15,816 nucleotides of DNA, taken from positions 1 to 15,816 of the forward strand of contig JAFMIX010000017.1 in assembly GCA_017853785.1 (NCBI GenBank). The letters run 5' to 3'. Shown here piece after piece: positions 13,412 through 15,816 of this stretch (position 1 is its first letter; each line of letters opens with the position of its first letter). Below the pieces are notes generated by a model, which saw only the letters and a program-made list of their open reading frames with translations, was not told the origin of the DNA and did no database searches. Position numbers and translations under genes: made by a program. Source of the DNA: Verrucomicrobiales bacterium. GTDB lineage: Bacteria; Verrucomicrobiota; Verrucomicrobiia; Limisphaerales; JAFMIX01.

Positions 13412-15816
13412 CTACAGTTGGATCTCCGCCAGCCATGCGCCGTCGCTTTCTTCGTGGCGCAGCTTGAAGCCGATGCCTTTGCAGACGTGCTGCATGGCGT
13501 GGTTTTCCTGGAGCACCTGGCCGCTGATGCGATCAAGTTTTTCATCGCGGCCAATCTGCACGAGGCGGTGCAGTAATTCGGTGCCGAGGCCTTGCCTCTG
13601 CCATTCGTCGCTGATGAGGACCGCGAACTCGGCTTCGTTCAGGCCGTGCAATTTGCTCAGGCGGCCCACGCCGAGGATGCGGCGCTCCTCGTCGCGCAGG
13701 GATTTGTATTCGGCCACGAGCGCGATTTCGCGATCGTAGTCGTTGAAGCAGATGCGCTGGAGGCGTTCGTGGGTGACGCGCTGGGAAAGTTTCAGCGCAC
13801 TGAAGTAGCGGTTGTAAACACTCTCCTCGGACAGCGTCTCGTGGAACTTGATCATCAGCGGCTCGTCCTCCGGGCGGATGGGACGGATGGTGATGGGCGT
13901 CTTATTTTTCAGTTTCCAGTTGGCGATGTATTGCGTGGGATACGGCCGGATGGCGGACTGGGGCAACTGGTCTTCCGGCGTGTCCAAGGGATGCAGCACC
14001 ACGCGGGCGTCGAGTGCGAAGATGCGTTCCGAGGAGACGAGCAGTGGGTTGATGTCGATTTCCGCAATCCAGCGCTGCTCGACGACGAGCTGGCTGAAGC
14101 GGACGAGCAACTGTTCGAGCGCGGCGAGGTTGGTGGCCTTGCGACCGCGCACGCCTTGGAGCGCGGTGTAAATCTTGGTGCGCTCCATCATGCGGCGCGC
14201 GAGCGTGGGATTGAGCGGCGGCAAGCCGAGGGCGCGGTCTTTGTAGACTTCCACGAGCTGGCCGCCGGTGCCGAAGAGTAACACCGGGCCGAATTGCGGG
14301 TCCACGCTGCTGCCGACGATGAGTTCGTAGCCGTCCAGCTTGATCATGGGTTGGACGGTGACGCCGAGGAAGTGTTGTGCGCCGGCCTTCTTGGCGACGG
14401 AGGTCTCGATGCTGCGCCACGCCTGCCGCACGGCGGAGGCGGTGCGGAGATTCAATTGCACGCCGCCGACGTCGGTCTTGTGCGTGATGGTTTCGGAATA
14501 CAATTTCAGCACCACGGGGAAACCGAGGTGCGCGGCGAGTTTCACCGCCTCCTGTTCGCTCCGGGCGATGAGCGTCTCGACGGTCGGGATGCCGAAGGCG
14601 GAGAGGAGCGCTTTGGATTCGTGTTCGGTCAGGATGGTGCGGCCGGCGTTGCGCGCGCCGTTGATTAATAGGGCGACTTTGGCGCGGTCAATCTCGCCGT
14701 GCTCGGGGAGGTTGGCGGTGGCGGGAGTTTCGTAGAGCGCACGCAGGTTCTCGCTGTAATGCCACATGTAATAGAACGCCCGCGCGGCGCGGTCGGGATA
14801 CTTGAACGTGGGGATGTTCGCGGCGTTGAGCACATCTTCACCTTTCTCCACCTGACCGGCGCCCATCCAGCTCGCGAGGATCGGCTTGCCGTCGAGCTTG
14901 GCCAAAGGCTTCAACTGCTCCGCGGTCGCGGTCGGATCGGTCATGGATTGCGGCGTGAGAATCACGAGCAAGCCGTCCGTGTTCGGGTCTTTCGCGGCGA
15001 TGTCCACAGCCTTCGCGTAAAGTTCGGGTTTCGCGTCGCCGATGATGTCCACGGGGTTGTTGTGGCTCCACGTCGGCGGCAGGATTTTGTTGAAGGCCTC
15101 CATGGTTTCCGGCGTGAGGTCGGCGAGTTGCGCGCCGCTGCCGATAAGCGTGTCGGTGGCGATTACGCTGGGGCCGCCGGCGTTGGTGACGATGGTGAGG
15201 CGCGGGCCGCGCGGGCGCGGCTGTTTGCCGAGGACTTCGGCCATGTCGAACAGTTCGGAAATCGTATCCACGCGCAGCACGCCGACGCGCTGGAAGGCGG
15301 CTTGCAGGACTTCATCGCTGCCGGTGAGCGAGCCGGTGTGGGAGGCGGCGGCCTTGGCAGCGGCGGCGGTGCGGCCGGGCTTGATGACGATGATGGGCTT
15401 GGTGAGCGCGACTTCGCGGGAGGCGGAAAGGAACGTGCCGGCGTCGCCGATGGTTTCCATGTAGATGACGATGCTCTTGGTCTTGGGGTCGTCGCCGAGG
15501 TGGTAGATCAAATCGCCCCAGCCGATGTCGAGCATGGAGCCAAGTGAGACGAACGCGCTGAAGCCGACGTTTTCTTTCAAACTCCAGTCGAGAATGGCGG
15601 TGCAGAGCGCGCCGCTTTGGCTGATGAAGCCGACGCTGCCGGGTTTGGCCATGTCGGCGGCGAAGGTGGCGTTGAAGCGCGCGCCGGGGATCATCACGCC
15701 GAGGCAGTTCGGGCCGATAATCCGCATGCCGCCTTTGCGGGCTTCGGCGAGGACCTGGCGTTCGAGTTCCACGCCGGGCGCGCCGATTTCCTTGAACCCG
15801 GCGGAGATGATGATGG
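13412..15816 (-). CDS. Acyl-CoA synthetase (ADP-forming)-like/GNAT acetyltransferase fusion, N-terminus beyond the window
   Basis: 800 residues are visible; about 100 of the N-terminal CoA-binding domain are missing, since the frame is open to the edge (IIISAGFKEIGAPG precedes the first internal start). Order: end of the CoA-binding domain (RIIGPNCLGV), a succinyl-CoA-ligase-like domain (VGFISQSGALCTAILDW; AASHTGSLTGSDEVLQ), the ligase-CoA domain, an ATP-grasp domain (GFPVVLKLYSETITHKTDVG; LFGTGGQLVEVYKDRALGLP; EIDINPLLV), and a C-terminal GNAT domain (ITIRPIRPEDE; acetyl-CoA loop QRQGLGTELL). This is the PatZ/Pat protein-lysine acetyltransferase layout, which modifies enzymes such as acetyl-CoA synthetase. 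The SHTGS histidine is kept, so ligase activity cannot be excluded. It ends in TAG. Confidence 0.92.
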   Translation of the reverse strand, partial: IIISAGFKEIGAPGVELERQVLAEARKGGMRIIGPNCLGVMIPGARFNATFAADMAKPGSVGFISQSGALCTAILDWSLKENVGFSAFVSLGSMLDIGWGDLIYHLGDDPKTKSIVIYMETIGDAGTFLSASREVALTKPIIVIKPGRTAAAAKAAASHTGSLTGSDEVLQAAFQRVGVLRVDTISELFDMAEVLGKQPRPRGPRLTIVTNAGGPSVIATDTLIGSGAQLADLTPETMEAFNKILPPTWSHNNPVDIIGDAKPELYAKAVDIAAKDPNTDGLLVILTPQSMTDPTATAEQLKPLAKLDGKPILASWMGAGQVEKGEDVLNAANIPTFKYPDRAARAFYYMWHYSENLRALYETPATANLPEHGEIDRAKVALLINGARNAGRTILTEHESKALLSAFGIPTVETLIARSEQEAVKLAAHLGFPVVLKLYSETITHKTDVGGVQLNLRTASAVRQAWRSIETSVAKKAGAQHFLGVTVQPMIKLDGYELIVGSSVDPQFGPVLLFGTGGQLVEVYKDRALGLPPLNPTLARRMMERTKIYTALQGVRGRKATNLAALEQLLVRFSQLVVEQRWIAEIDINPLLVSSERIFALDARVVLHPLDTPEDQLPQSAIRPYPTQYIANWKLKNKTPITIRPIRPEDEPLMIKFHETLSEESVYNRYFSALKLSQRVTHERLQRICFNDYDREIALVAEYKSLRDEERRILGVGRLSKLHGLNEAEFAVLISDEWQRQGLGTELLHRLVQIGRDEKLDRISGQVLQENHAMQHVCKGIGFKLRHEESDGAWLAEIQL

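Noticed and set aside
1..15816. CRISPR array, tRNA, rRNA, prophage or toxin-antitoxin module
   Set aside because: No regularly spaced direct repeats, no cloverleaf or rRNA segments recognised, and no phage or toxin genes. The only tandem array is the heptamer run in hom.

Overview
The window is chromosomal DNA from a GC-rich bacterium, probably a member of the PVC group and most likely Verrucomicrobiota. This is inferred from four things: the MoxR/DUF58/DUF4381/Bat gene order, weak or absent Shine-Dalgarno sites, heptamer-based and palindromic dispersed repeats, and a REP-associated transposase. No rRNA or tRNA is present to settle the taxonomy.

Layout. At the left, on the plus strand, lie the end of a fluoride channel gene (crcB), a DUF190 gene separated from it by an imperfect palindromic repeat, and then hom and thrC, the two last-stage genes of threonine synthesis. 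thrC runs head-on into a long minus-strand operon with only 11 bases between the stop codons. Read in its own direction (right to left), that operon is moxR, a transposase-bearing REP element, DUF58, DUF4381, batA (vWA), batB (vWA plus TPR), batD and batE. Apart from the moxR-DUF58 junction, every junction overlaps by 1 to 4 bases. To the right, parA is divergent from moxR. A 58-residue membrane-protein gene converges on parA. A large acyl-CoA synthetase/GNAT fusion runs off the right edge.

How the genes work together. CrcB exports fluoride, and DUF190 is its usual small partner. Hom and ThrC convert aspartate semialdehyde towards threonine. The MoxR AAA+ ATPase, the DUF58 protein, two membrane-anchored vWA proteins and their TPR/BatD/SH3 partners look like one envelope-associated complex of the MoxR-vWA (Bat) type. 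Its substrate is unknown.

The most unusual content is repeat DNA. Five repeat families appear in under 11 kb, and three of them lie in frame inside genes. A heptamer array (about 4.3 copies) is in hom. A 27/31 inverted repeat encodes most of the signal peptide of the DUF4381 protein. A perfect 25-bp palindrome encodes an extra loop in the DUF58 protein. A 629-bp element, made of a Y1 transposase between two mirror-image triple-hairpin REP arms, splits the moxR/Bat operon. The transposase frame appears to have lost its last residues to a single nonsense change. No stretch longer than 300 bases lacks a gene; the longest non-coding stretches are the two flanks of the transposase gene.
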